Source: Teredinibacter purpureus (lineage in GTDB: Bacteria; Pseudomonadota; Gammaproteobacteria; Pseudomonadales; Cellvibrionaceae). From it: a DNA stretch of 64,000 nucleotides. The notes under the pieces were generated by a model. That model did not search any database and had not been told where the DNA came from. It saw only the letters and a program-made list of their open reading frames with translations. This document shows positions 17,676-26,854 of the stretch, in pieces. The stretch spans positions 2,249,501 through 2,313,500 of the forward strand of contig NZ_CP060092.1 in the NCBI RefSeq assembly GCF_014217335.1, read 5' to 3'. How positions within the stretch are numbered: position 1 is the first letter of the stretch; each line of letters begins with the position of its first letter. The translations under genes were made by a program, and so were the position numbers.

Positions 17676-18752
17676 CTAATGGCTGAATAGTGAAATGCTA
17701 TCAACAATGATTTTTGATGGCGACTCGGCTCCCGCAATAGGCGGGCGTTTGAATGTTTTATAATGCTGTATAAAGGCGGTGATCAACTTGTTGTTGTAAC
17801 CACTTAGTACAGCATTTTCGCCTAGCCCTTCCTCTCGTTCCGTCGCCTTTCGCATCAGTAGGCAGGGAAGACCGAGATAATAGCATTCTTCTTGGTTGCT
17901 GCCTCCGTCGGTTATTAGGTATTCGCAGTTTTTTAAGAGGGAAGTGAATTTAAAATAATCGTATCGTGGGCAAAGTTCAATGCTTGGACATTCTTCGAGT
18001 TTTTTGAGTAAGTTATATTCTCGTAGTTTATTTTCGGTTGGTTTGTGAAGTATAAAACGTTTTTGAATGGAATCGTTTTGGGAAGTCAATGTGTTGACAA
18101 TCTTGGATAGCATTTTCCGAGAAAATATATTTTCGAACCGATGTATTGAAATTATTCCGTAGGGCTGCCCTTGTTGTGTCGTTGCTCTTGGTGTTGCACT
18201 GATGGCGTCGTATAGAGTGTTCTCCCCAGTGTTAATTTTTACGCCCTTGACCTTGTTTAAGTTCTTGAGGGGGGCTTCTCCTGGGGCGAAGAAATAATCG
18301 GTTAGTTTGAAGGATAGTAGCCTAAGTATTTCTTCTGGAAAAGGGTGAAATAAATTGTGGGATCTTAATCCTGATTCAATATGCGCGGTTTTTAATCCTT
18401 GCCGTTTCCCAAGGAAAGTACCAAGCAATGTAGAGAATGTATCGCCGTGATTTAAGATTATGCCTTTCGTATCGTGTTTAAATAATTTGTTTAGATTTTT
18501 TCTATTCCAATTGGCTATAATTATCTGTATCGCCCAGTTGGCCATTTGCATGATTCCGGTGATATCACGGCCATTATACAGTGTGGCGTCAGGTTCCTTG
18601 TCAATGCCAAAGTTTTTTAAAATTAGATCCATTGTGTCTTTATGTTGGCCACTAAAAATGAAATTGTATGGAATCTTACGGTTTTGAAGCTCCTTCATTA
18701 TTGGAGCCATTTTGATTAGTTGCGCTTTCGTACCAATAAAGACATGGATCAT
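17676..18752 (-). CDS. UDP-N-acetylglucosamine 2-epimerase family protein
   Basis: A 358-residue GT-B-fold protein of the WecB/NeuC type, expected to act on UDP-GlcNAc or a related nucleotide sugar in the cytosol. Recognisable motifs are AHIESGLRS (glutamate of the active site), FPEEILR, ISIHRFEN (conserved His) and TDGGSNQEE. Two signatures differ from classical WecB: GTRPE near the N-terminus reads GTKAQ, and TDSGGIQEE reads TDGGSNQEE. These changes suggest a distinct subfamily or substrate. It is the first gene of a minus-strand pair with the methyltransferase/kinase-like fusion and lies 33 bases from the nadC stop, on the same strand. Confidence 0.8.
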   Translation of the reverse strand: MIHVFIGTKAQLIKMAPIMKELQNRKIPYNFIFSGQHKDTMDLILKNFGIDKEPDATLYNGRDITGIMQMANWAIQIIIANWNRKNLNKLFKHDTKGIILNHGDTFSTLLGTFLGKRQGLKTAHIESGLRSHNLFHPFPEEILRLLSFKLTDYFFAPGEAPLKNLNKVKGVKINTGENTLYDAISATPRATTQQGQPYGIISIHRFENIFSRKMLSKIVNTLTSQNDSIQKRFILHKPTENKLREYNLLKKLEECPSIELCPRYDYFKFTSLLKNCEYLITDGGSNQEECYYLGLPCLLMRKATEREEGLGENAVLSGYNNKLITAFIQHYKTFKRPPIAGAESPSKIIVDSISLFSH

Positions 18753-18785
18753 AATGTGAATAGCCCGTAATTTTTGACTAATATT

Positions 18786-19625
18786 CTAAAGAATGCGCAT
18801 GGATAAGTCTGTGGCTCGACAATTTTTTGTTAAGTCACCGCTGGATATAAAATCAATGCTAGCGCCTTTGAATTCTTTGATAAGTTCGCTCGTAATATTG
18901 CCAGAGAGTTCGTACTGTGCTTTTTTCTCTAATTTCCCCGCTTCGGCCAGCATATCGGCACTAAAATTATCAAGCATTACAACGTCGGCGCCACCGGCTA
19001 AAGCTTGTTTTAGTTCGTCTAGGGTTTCTGTTTCAACTTCAACTAATTTGCCTGGCGCTATTGCTCTGGCTTTTTTGATTGCGAAGCTTATGCCGCCGCA
19101 GGCCGCAATATGGTTTTCTTTGATTAGAAAGGCGTCAAACAAGCCTATTCTATGATTATGGCAGCCGCCACAGGCAACCGCATATTTTTGAGCAGTACGT
19201 AGCCCAGGAATCGTTTTGCGGGTGTCTAATATTTTAATGTCGGTACCTTCTACGAGGCGAGCGTATGCTTTTGCTTTGGTCGCAATCCCAGAGAGTAACT
19301 GTAAAAAATTAAGGGCTGTACGCTCGCCAGTGAGTATTGAGCGTGTATTGCCTGTTAGGCTAAAAAGTGTTGTATTGGCTTTAACTTCTTGTCCATCAGT
19401 TACATGCCATTGAACCTTTTCGATGCCGCCGAGTTGTCGAAAGGTCTCGTTGACCCATTCTGTGCCACATACAACGCAATCTTCCCGAGTGATGACTTCG
19501 GCCGAATCAACTTTATCGTTATCGATAAGTTGAGCGGTAATATCTCCGTCGTGAATGTCTTCTTTCAATGCTTGCTGGACAGAGCGTTGTATGTCGATGC
19601 GGATATCGTCTAGTGTTAGGTTCAT
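18786..19625 (-). CDS. nadC: nicotinate-nucleotide diphosphorylase (carboxylating)
   Basis: Converts quinolinate and PRPP to nicotinate mononucleotide, CO2 and diphosphate in de novo NAD synthesis. The 279-residue protein has family-typical length. The active-site segments are clear: ERTALNFLQLLSGIAT, LDTRKTIPGLR, CGGCHNHRIGLFDAFLIKENH with substrate-binding Arg, His and Lys residues, and VEVETETLDE. In E. coli and many relatives nadC sits beside the pilin operon (ppdD-hofBC) and ampD; here about 6.5 kb of glycan genes separates it from pilA. Confidence 0.97.
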   Translation of the reverse strand: MNLTLDDIRIDIQRSVQQALKEDIHDGDITAQLIDNDKVDSAEVITREDCVVCGTEWVNETFRQLGGIEKVQWHVTDGQEVKANTTLFSLTGNTRSILTGERTALNFLQLLSGIATKAKAYARLVEGTDIKILDTRKTIPGLRTAQKYAVACGGCHNHRIGLFDAFLIKENHIAACGGISFAIKKARAIAPGKLVEVETETLDELKQALAGGADVVMLDNFSADMLAEAGKLEKKAQYELSGNITSELIKEFKGASIDFISSGDLTKNCRATDLSMRIL

Positions 19626-19648
19626 AGTGTAGCGATGTCTGTTGTTGG

Positions 19649-20176
19649 TTAGCGAGTATGTTGGCGGAGGGTTAATTGATTGCCTTCTTGGGTGAAATCT
19701 AGTGTTTTAAGCGCACTCATACCGAGAAGTATTTCATTATCGCCCATCATGCCTGGGTTGAGTGAAGCGCGTACATTGTGCAGTGATATTGGCCCAAGGC
19801 GTAAGTGGTCAATTGTTGTGGACCATACTTTCACTTTTCCGTTTGCCGTGGTTACGGTGAATGGAGCTCCGCGTTTAAGGCCTAGAACTCTTTCCATATT
19901 AGCGGGAATTGCAACATGAGTCGCGCCGGTATCAAGTAAGAATGTGACGGGATGGCCGTTTATATGCCCATTGGCGACATAGTGACCCCAGCGGTTTCGT
20001 TCTAGCGTTACATTAATTTCATGTTGCTGGATTTCCCCATTGACTTCGCGGTTGGGGTTGTAATCGTTTTCTTCTTGGTTGGAGAAAAACAAAGTCAGCC
20101 CTGTTAGCACAAGTATCCAGCAGGCGATTAACATACCTTTTCCGGCGCTTTTTCCTGGGGGTTGTTGGCTAGGCAT
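19649..20176 (-). CDS. retropepsin-like aspartic protease, membrane-anchored (TIGR02281 type)
   Basis: A 175-residue protein with one N-terminal membrane helix (about 12-30) and a periplasmic clan AA aspartic protease domain. The catalytic signature is LLDTGATHVAIP, and a second family motif ILLGMSALKTLDF lies near the C-terminus. Family members work as single-domain dimers like retroviral proteases; the physiological substrate is unknown. It precedes nadC by 23 bases on the same strand and is probably cotranscribed with it. Confidence 0.85.
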   Translation of the reverse strand: MPSQQPPGKSAGKGMLIACWILVLTGLTLFFSNQEENDYNPNREVNGEIQQHEINVTLERNRWGHYVANGHINGHPVTFLLDTGATHVAIPANMERVLGLKRGAPFTVTTANGKVKVWSTTIDHLRLGPISLHNVRASLNPGMMGDNEILLGMSALKTLDFTQEGNQLTLRQHTR

Positions 20177-20452
20177 AGGGACTCTGGGTTAGGGGATGAA
20201 TATTTAGCGAAATAAGGTTCGCGATAGACTGTATTTTTTGATTATAACAACTCATATTTGATAGGTCATAGAAGTATTAAGTGGTTCACGCTTTGCCCTA
20301 GTGCGTGTGATACATCTCTCGAACCCATCAAGCTTCCGTAGGCGCGCGGAGCGCATCCAGTATACTGAAACGTAGCTGCTCGACTAATACTGTCAGCAAC
20401 TGAGAATTATTGTCAGTTCAATGCTTATATAGGTGTTAATAGGAGGCGATAC

Positions 20453-22795
20453 GTGCCTGAAAATGCCAAAAAAACAGCAAATGTGAAGGTAGTACATTTG
20501 GAACCTGAAAGTCAAAAAATGGCCAGAGCACGCATTGCTCGGTTACCGGCCGCCATCCATGCTGTTCACGAGAAAGGTAAGCAGCTGCTTCAGCAGCAAC
20601 TAAAAGCTTTTTTTGACCAAGCTGACGACTCCCTTTTTAGCCTCGCTGATAAGGCCGCGTCAAACCAAGAGCAGAATATCTATTTTGACTCTATGCGCGA
20701 AGTACGTGTGCAGCGTCGAGGTATTGAAAAACGTTTTAACAGCTCTATTGATGACGCTTTTGCGAATTTGGCGTCTAATCAGGTCCAGCCAGAAAATACG
20801 TCGTATGGTGATACCCTCGATGGTGAGGCGCTTTCGCTGGTTCAGAACGATGAACTTGAAGAGATGGTCGCAATGGAATCGTCCGTTACTCGGGCGAATA
20901 GCGAATATGCCGAAGCGGTGCAACAAATATCCTTGCGATTGGATAGTTTAGTGCCTGTAAAAGTGTATCAAGCGAATAACCCTCTAGGACCGGAGGTGTT
21001 AGCGAATGCATTTATCGATCAAGCTAAGCGTCTCGATATTGATATTAAAGCTAAATTGGTTTTATTTAAGCTATTTGATCGGACGGTGATGCAAAATTTA
21101 GGAGCCCTTTACAGCACTGTCAATCAATTGCTAGTAGAGCATAATGTATTGCCCTCGCTTAGCGTAAAAGGCACCTCTAGTACCGCTTCTCATGGCGTGC
21201 ATAATGTTTCCCAAACGATACAATCAGCGGCAACAATGGCTGTTGAATCTGGGGCCGGTAACACGTTAAGCCATGAGGTTGTTGCGCTTATTCAAACGAT
21301 GCTGGACCAGCAGCAAAAGCCTGTTATGGGTGGGGTTGTTGCCGAGGTTGTGCAGCTACTCTCTATGGTTCAAAAATCGCCATCGCCTGTCACGAATGTT
21401 AATGGTGGCATTAACGCGTTAGAGTTAATCGGCCAGTTACAACAACAAAGCGGTAGTGAAGCCTCTATTGGTCGCTCCGAGCAAGAGGTGATTAATCTTG
21501 TCGACATGTTGTTCAATTTTATTCTCGAAGATCGAAACTTAGCGGTAGAGATGAAAGCTCAAATCAGCCGTATGCAAATTCCAATGGTGAAGGTCGCGCT
21601 ATTAGATAAGTCTTTTTTCGCGAAGGGTGGGCATTCCGCTCGGCGGCTGCTTAATGAAATTGCGACGGCTGCGCTGGGTTGGCAGCCTCCAGTAGGAAAA
21701 GGTAAGAGCGACCCTCTTTATCAAAAAATTAATGAGGTTGTTGTTACATTGCTGACCCGTTTCGATACGGATGTCAGTATTTTTAATGACCTTTTAGCCG
21801 ATTTTTCTTCTTTTGTTGCGAAAGATCGCCGTCGTGCAGCGATACTCGAGCGCCGTACGCTTGATGCCGAAGACGGAAAAGCAAGGGCTGAAGTGGCACG
21901 CACCATTGTGGCGATTGAAATAGAGCTTCGTACGGTTGATAGGGTGCTACCACCCGTGGTTAAAAAGCTTATAGATGGCCCCTGGAGCAACGTGCTGTTC
22001 GTGAACAATTTGAAGTATGGCAGTCATTCCGATAGCTGGATGGGTGCATTGAAAACACTCGAAGATTTAGTGTTGAGCACTCTTCCTCCGAGATCGGCAG
22101 AAGAGCGAAAGACGCTTATTCAGCTAGTGCCAAAGTTGTTGCAGCGATTGCGCTCAGGGCTGGACTCTATCTCGTTTAACCCATTCGAAATGTCCGAGAT
22201 ATTTAAAGAGCTGGAAAATGTTCATTTGGCGTGTATTCGCGGAGAAGGAATAGAAATTGAGGTCGCCGAAGAGGCGGTCTTGCCCGAAGAGGAGGTTCTC
22301 GATGAGATTACTGAAATCTCGGGTGATCTATTAGCGGATGTTGACGCTGCATTGGGTATCGAACCTGAGACCAGTCATTCAGGAGGGGCGAGCGAAGTGT
22401 CGGGTGTTACTGCCGCACCATCACGGCAGGAAAGAGACCAAGAAAGTCGCCAACATAGTGACCACACACCGCAGCAAAACGCAAAAACGGTTGTTACTGC
22501 TGATGTCGCTTTTCCACCTGACGATGCTTTTATGTTACAAGTGAACAGCTTTGTCCAAGGTGCTTGGTTTGAAATGACCGATGAAGAAGGCATCATGGCA
22601 CGCTGTCGTTTAGCGGCCGTGATTAAACCTACCGGCAAGTATATCTTTGTGAATCGCAACGGTATGAAGGTCGCTGAAAAGGCGCAGCAGGAGCTGGCTC
22701 AGCTATTGAAACAAAATCGTTTACGAGCGTTGGATAATAGTATGTTGTTCGATCGCGCGCTAGAAACCGTGGTATCGGGGCTTCGTAAGACTTAA
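20453..22795 (+). CDS. DUF1631 family protein
   Basis: A large cytoplasmic protein of 780 residues with no signal peptide or membrane helix. It matches DUF1631 in length and layout: a helical N-terminus with repeated HEKGKQLLQQQL-like amphipathic segments, a long central helical region, an acidic low-complexity linker (about 600-680, with many E, then Q and H) and a conserved C-terminal beta-rich module (about 693-780, WFEMTDEEG...YIFVNRNGMKVAEK). The start is GTG, chosen because AGGAGG (20441-20446) lies 6 bases upstream. DUF1631 has no firmly assigned function that I know of. It is monocistronic and divergent from the protease-nadC pair. Confidence 0.85.
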   Translation: MPENAKKTANVKVVHLEPESQKMARARIARLPAAIHAVHEKGKQLLQQQLKAFFDQADDSLFSLADKAASNQEQNIYFDSMREVRVQRRGIEKRFNSSIDDAFANLASNQVQPENTSYGDTLDGEALSLVQNDELEEMVAMESSVTRANSEYAEAVQQISLRLDSLVPVKVYQANNPLGPEVLANAFIDQAKRLDIDIKAKLVLFKLFDRTVMQNLGALYSTVNQLLVEHNVLPSLSVKGTSSTASHGVHNVSQTIQSAATMAVESGAGNTLSHEVVALIQTMLDQQQKPVMGGVVAEVVQLLSMVQKSPSPVTNVNGGINALELIGQLQQQSGSEASIGRSEQEVINLVDMLFNFILEDRNLAVEMKAQISRMQIPMVKVALLDKSFFAKGGHSARRLLNEIATAALGWQPPVGKGKSDPLYQKINEVVVTLLTRFDTDVSIFNDLLADFSSFVAKDRRRAAILERRTLDAEDGKARAEVARTIVAIEIELRTVDRVLPPVVKKLIDGPWSNVLFVNNLKYGSHSDSWMGALKTLEDLVLSTLPPRSAEERKTLIQLVPKLLQRLRSGLDSISFNPFEMSEIFKELENVHLACIRGEGIEIEVAEEAVLPEEEVLDEITEISGDLLADVDAALGIEPETSHSGGASEVSGVTAAPSRQERDQESRQHSDHTPQQNAKTVVTADVAFPPDDAFMLQVNSFVQGAWFEMTDEEGIMARCRLAAVIKPTGKYIFVNRNGMKVAEKAQQELAQLLKQNRLRALDNSMLFDRALETVVSGLRKT

Positions 22796-23038
22796 ATCAA
22801 GGCGCCATACTTACACTGCGCACATTTTATGTGGGATTTTGCGCATTGCTTTGGGCTTGCTTTTACTCAAAAGCTTGAGGTGAAAAAGGTACACCACTGG
22901 CTACTCTCAACGACCTATGCGCATTGCTTCTCGACTCCTCCCCTCATTCTTTAGGCCAAGGACGGCGTTTAATCGGCGTGTTATGTGTGTTTTATCAGGT
23001 TACTATACTGCCTAGGTTTAATTGAATGGAGTGTAACG

Positions 23039-23596
23039 ATGAGTGCAATCGAGAACGGTTGGTATCGGCACGCACGTGTAGCGCGCTCACCTAATTATAA
23101 TGATCGCCCCGCTAACACACTTGTCTCTCTTTTGGTTATTCACAATATTAGTTTGCCCCCGGGGGAATACGACAACACTTATATTGAACAGTTCTTTCAA
23201 AACGTCTTGCCCGTGGGCGCTCATCCGTACTTTAAAACGATTGAAAAACTGCAGGTGTCTGCACATTGCGTCATTAGACGCGGTGGAGAGGTGGTGCAGT
23301 TCGTGTCTTTCGATCATCGCGCGTGGCACGCCGGCGTTTCGGTCTTTGAGAATAGAGAAAACTGTAATGACTATTCTATTGGTATAGAGCTGGAGGGGAC
23401 TGATACCGAGCCCTATACTACAGAGCAATATCGCTCGCTAGGCACCTTAACTAAGAGTATCCTGCGACAATTTCCGGCCATTAATGCTGTGCGCAGAATC
23501 GTGGGGCATAGCGATATATCGCCCAATCGGAAGACGGATCCTGGGCCTGCTTTTGACTGGCCCTACTATTATTCCCTGCTGAACGATGCACATTAA
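23039..23596 (+). CDS. ampD: 1,6-anhydro-N-acetylmuramyl-L-alanine amidase AmpD
   Basis: Cytosolic zinc amidase that removes the stem peptide from anhydro-muropeptides imported by AmpG, and so controls AmpR-type beta-lactamase induction. The 185-residue form has zinc ligands H35 (VIHNIS), H157 and D167 (GHSDISPNRKTDPG) and the catalytic region SIGIELEG with E118. An in-frame ATG at 22985 would add 18 residues; the ATG at 23039 is preferred because GGAG lies 7 bases upstream and the N-terminus then matches AmpD. It is followed 12 bases later by ampE. Confidence 0.95.
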   Translation: MSAIENGWYRHARVARSPNYNDRPANTLVSLLVIHNISLPPGEYDNTYIEQFFQNVLPVGAHPYFKTIEKLQVSAHCVIRRGGEVVQFVSFDHRAWHAGVSVFENRENCNDYSIGIELEGTDTEPYTTEQYRSLGTLTKSILRQFPAINAVRRIVGHSDISPNRKTDPGPAFDWPYYYSLLNDAH

Positions 23597-23608
23597 CCTG
23601 GAGGCTCT

Positions 23609-24448
23609 ATGAATCTGTTCATAGTCATTATCGCTATAGCTTTTATTCAAGTGTGGGGAGCGTCGAACCCTTTACATCGCGATGCTTGGTTTTTTTCGTG
23701 GACGAATCGTGTTGTAAAAAATGACATGATCGGCGCGGATTTTAAGGTAATTCTTGCGGTTGGCCTGCCGGTGTTAATATTGCTGGGGCTTGCTGCTGTT
23801 GCTATGCAGTTTTCACAATGGTTGCTTCTCCCGTTAGGTGTTGTGGTTTTGCTCTATAGTTTTGGTCGCGGAGAGTTCGGCGATATAGTCGCAGAGTATA
23901 CAAAGGCGTGCTATATCGAAGATTGGCGTTCGGCTTTGGAGCGAGCGGAGCGCTTAGGTGTGGATACAATCGATTTACGAGAAGGGGATTGGTCTGAGCT
24001 ACATGAACATGTGTTAAACGAAGCGGGTTATAGAGGCTTTGAACGTATGTTTGCCATCTTATTTTGGTTTTTTGTTTTAGGCCCTGTTGGGGCGATAATG
24101 TATCGATTGGTGTTTTTGTTTTCTCACGAAGCTCAACCCAATGACGATTTGGCCAGGCGATTACGGTGGATGTTAGAGTGGCCGGCGGTACGATTGTTAG
24201 GTTTGTCTTTTGCGCTTACCGGAAACTTTGTTGGATGCTTCCAGCGCTGGAGGGAATGTGTTTTTTGTGCGAAAAGAACCACTATAGCCGTGCTCAGCCC
24301 CTTAATTTTGGGGGCGCTTATGGTCGATGAGGGGTTGGCTCAGACGTGTGAAGTGACGAGAAAAGAATTAAACCTGCTTAATGGTCTTTACACGCGTACC
24401 CTATGGTTTTGGCTCGCTACGGCCTCTGTGTTAATCATCTTAATCTAG
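23609..24448 (+). CDS. ampE: AmpE regulatory membrane protein
   Basis: Inner-membrane protein encoded with ampD in many gammaproteobacteria, proposed to signal peptidoglycan recycling status; its biochemical role is unsettled. The 279 residues start with a hydrophobic helix and have about four membrane segments, with family motifs NPLHRDAWF near the N-terminus, GRGEFGD, and NEAGYRGFERMFAILFWFFVLGPVGAIMYR. GGAGG (23600-23604) sets the ATG. It forms an operon with ampD. Confidence 0.92.
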   Translation: MNLFIVIIAIAFIQVWGASNPLHRDAWFFSWTNRVVKNDMIGADFKVILAVGLPVLILLGLAAVAMQFSQWLLLPLGVVVLLYSFGRGEFGDIVAEYTKACYIEDWRSALERAERLGVDTIDLREGDWSELHEHVLNEAGYRGFERMFAILFWFFVLGPVGAIMYRLVFLFSHEAQPNDDLARRLRWMLEWPAVRLLGLSFALTGNFVGCFQRWRECVFCAKRTTIAVLSPLILGALMVDEGLAQTCEVTRKELNLLNGLYTRTLWFWLATASVLIILI

Positions 24449-24793
24449 CTGGTGAGGGCGTTGTTTCGTTTTGTTAAGCTATTGATTGTAAAGAGATAAT
24501 TGTTTTTTTGGGAGAAGCTTTTACACTACGCTAAGGGGAATTTACGTGAATGACGGAAACGGCTTGACCTCGTTAGATCATAAGCATAATATGAGCTTCC
24601 TTACCGGCTGGCTGTACATGCATACAGTTCTCCCCTTCGCACGGATGCGGCCATAGTACCCTTGAAGAAGCCCCTCCCTTGGCTTCTACCCCTGAACTAA
24701 GAGTGCGGTACCTCCAGCCCGGTAAGGCCCTTCTTTATATAGGTGTAATACCTATAATACCTATAAGACAGCTTCCATTGGGTTATCTATTCC
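24449..24793. other. ampE-ampG convergent intergenic region
   Basis: A 345-base gap between convergent genes. It holds a perfect tandem repeat of AATACCTAT (24747-24755 and 24756-24764), preceded by TATAGGT, which can pair with it as a weak hairpin. No clear rho-independent terminator, RNA gene or credible ORF was seen. Confidence 0.45.
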
Positions 24794-26095
24794 CTACCTT
24801 TTATTCTTTTGATGGGATGCGATTAAAACCGCAAGTATTATGGCGGGAATGCCCATTACAGCGGCATATAAGAAAAAAGTCGAATAGCCAAATTGGTCAA
24901 CAATAACCCCAGAAAAACCGCTTTGAAATTTACCCGGAAGGGTCATTAAGGAAGAGAACAGAGCGTACTGGGTGGCCGTGTAGGCGCGGTTGGTTAGGCT
25001 CGATAGATAGGCGATAAAGCTCGCGGTGGCGAATCCTCCGCTTAAATTATCGGCACTAATGGTAATAATGAGCCATTGTTGTTCTGCCCCCACAATAGCG
25101 AGCTGCATGTAAAGCAGGTTTGTTATAGCCACAATAACGGCGCCGAAAATTAACGGGCGGTATACCCCAAATCGAGCGACACAAAGGCCCGCAATAAAGC
25201 CCCCAATAATTGTCATGGCAAAACCGTACAGTTTCGAAATACTGGCTATTTGTGTTTTAGAAAAGCCAAGATCTAAATAGAAAGGGTTAGCCATAATACC
25301 CATAGTGATGTCGCTAAGCCTGAAGAGCCCAATAAACACCAAGATGAGTATGGCAAAGCGACCGTTACGTTGGAAAAAATCAATAAAGGGGTAAACAACG
25401 GCGTGGTAAAACCAGGTTGCCGTCAAGATCTCTTCTAGGTTTGTTGAGGGTGTACCACCGCTAGGTTCTTGAATTCTAAGTGTAAACAGGATACCGGCGC
25501 CCATGAGGGCCGCCATCGCATAATACGCGGTAGGCCAATCAATGATATCGGCGATAAATAAGCTGCCGGCGCCCGCGACCAGTAAGGCTAATCGATAGCC
25601 AAGGTTATAGGTCGCAGCCATCGCTCCTTGGTATTCAACTTGTGCGATTTCTATGCGATAGGCATCTATCACAATATCTTGTGTAGCAGAAGAAAAGGCA
25701 ACGAGAACCGCACATAATGCGACAACAAGTAGTTGGTCAGATGGGTCTGTAAGTGCCATTAATACAAGGCCGGCCACAATGCCTAATTGGGCGAGCAGTA
25801 GCCAACTACGTCGTTTTCCCATCGTTTGCGTTAGAAAAGGTAGCGCGAGATTGTCGACAATGGGAGCCCAGATAACTTTGACAGAGTAGGTGATGCCAAC
25901 CCAGCCAAAAAAGCCTATTGCTGTGCGGCTCACATCCATATCGCGTAACCAAGTACTTAAAGTTGAAAAGACGAGTAAGTATGGCAACCCGGCAAAAAAC
26001 CCCAGTACAAGCATCAAGAGAACGGGGCGTTTTGTGTATAGCTTTAGGGCGTCGATCCAACTAATGGTTGCTGGCGGGTGAGGGTTAGAGGTCAA
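24794..26095 (-). CDS. ampG: AmpG-family muropeptide permease (MFS)
   Basis: Major-facilitator transporter expected to import GlcNAc-anhydroMurNAc peptides for recycling. The 433 residues contain about 12 membrane helices and AmpG-like signatures: FFAGLPYLLVFSTLSTWLRD in helix 1, the acidic WAPIVDNLALPFL segment in place of the usual WAPLVDR, GKRRSWLL, and ATQDIVIDAYRIE. The last, with a conserved aspartate pair, is diagnostic of AmpG/acetyl-CoA-transporter-like MFS proteins. It lies convergent with ampDE, so the recycling importer, the amidase it feeds and the proposed sensor are neighbours. Confidence 0.9.
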   Translation of the reverse strand: MTSNPHPPATISWIDALKLYTKRPVLLMLVLGFFAGLPYLLVFSTLSTWLRDMDVSRTAIGFFGWVGITYSVKVIWAPIVDNLALPFLTQTMGKRRSWLLLAQLGIVAGLVLMALTDPSDQLLVVALCAVLVAFSSATQDIVIDAYRIEIAQVEYQGAMAATYNLGYRLALLVAGAGSLFIADIIDWPTAYYAMAALMGAGILFTLRIQEPSGGTPSTNLEEILTATWFYHAVVYPFIDFFQRNGRFAILILVFIGLFRLSDITMGIMANPFYLDLGFSKTQIASISKLYGFAMTIIGGFIAGLCVARFGVYRPLIFGAVIVAITNLLYMQLAIVGAEQQWLIITISADNLSGGFATASFIAYLSSLTNRAYTATQYALFSSLMTLPGKFQSGFSGVIVDQFGYSTFFLYAAVMGIPAIILAVLIASHQKNKR

Positions 26096-26229
26096 GATGT
26101 GAACTGCCTGTAGTGGTGACTAGAAAGTGTAACCCTACCGGCTCTATGAGGCTAGAGCTAGTAGTGGGAACCTTGTGTTTAACAATTGTGCCCACATAGT
26201 AGTTGTTACAGTTGTTACGGAGCTAGTTT

Positions 26230-26667
26230 GTGAGAGTTATTCTTTTCTTGTTCGTAGTCATTCCTATTCTCGAAATGTGGTTACTGATAACCGTTGGCGG
26301 TGTTATTGGGCCGCTTCCCACGATTGGGCTCGTATTATTGACGGCCATGCTTGGGGTAGTGCTTATACGACAGCAGGGCTTCAGTACGTTAACGCGTGCG
26401 CGTGCGAAAATGAGTGAGGGGAAGCTCCCTGCCAGCGAAATGATCGAGGGCTTGTTTTTAGCTATTGGTGGCGCTTTGCTCCTTACACCGGGCTTTTTTA
26501 CAGATGCTCTTGGGTTTGCGTGTGTTCTACCCGGTATTCGGCATCTCATGATTGCGTGGGGTGTGCGGCAATTCAAATTTCGAAATGTGACTACCCCGAG
26601 AGCCCCCGGTGAAAATACGGGCAATGCTCGCCACACAATCGATGGCGAATTTCGTCGAGAAGATTAA
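26230..26667 (+). CDS. fxsA: FxsA family membrane protein
   Basis: A 145-residue inner-membrane protein of the FxsA family, named for suppressing phage T7 exclusion by the F plasmid when overproduced. Three or four hydrophobic helices are present, with the conserved FLFVVIPILEMWLLI start, GVVLIRQQGFSTL and LLLTPGFFTDALGFACVLPG. The start is GTG, with GGAG at 26219-26222. As in many gammaproteobacteria it lies directly before groES-groEL, but a heat-shock-type promoter in the 187-base gap suggests separate expression. Confidence 0.93.
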   Translation: MRVILFLFVVIPILEMWLLITVGGVIGPLPTIGLVLLTAMLGVVLIRQQGFSTLTRARAKMSEGKLPASEMIEGLFLAIGGALLLTPGFFTDALGFACVLPGIRHLMIAWGVRQFKFRNVTTPRAPGENTGNARHTIDGEFRRED

Positions 26668-26706
26668 ATAATTGTCTGTTTATCTACAGTTTTTCGCCTT
26701 TTGGGT

Positions 26707-26734
26707 GTTGAATTCCCTGAATCGGCACCCATCT
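26707..26734 (+). promoter_or_regulatory. candidate sigma32 promoter of groESL
   Basis: GTTGAAT (26707-26713) followed after 12 bases by CACCCATCT (26726-26734) fits the sigma32 pattern CTTGAAA-N(12-15)-CCCCATNTA with few mismatches. It would give a leader of roughly 115 bases before groES. No CIRCE inverted repeat (HrcA operator) is present, consistent with sigma32-type control in gammaproteobacteria. Confidence 0.5.
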
Positions 26735-26854
26735 TGGGGTACACAAAGCTTTCGTTGCGCTGCTACAGGCTGTAAAGACGCGGCGCAGCAAATAAAACTT
26801 GCTCCACTTCAGAGCAAATGTGTTTAAAAACGCTAATTATTGGAGAGATCATCA

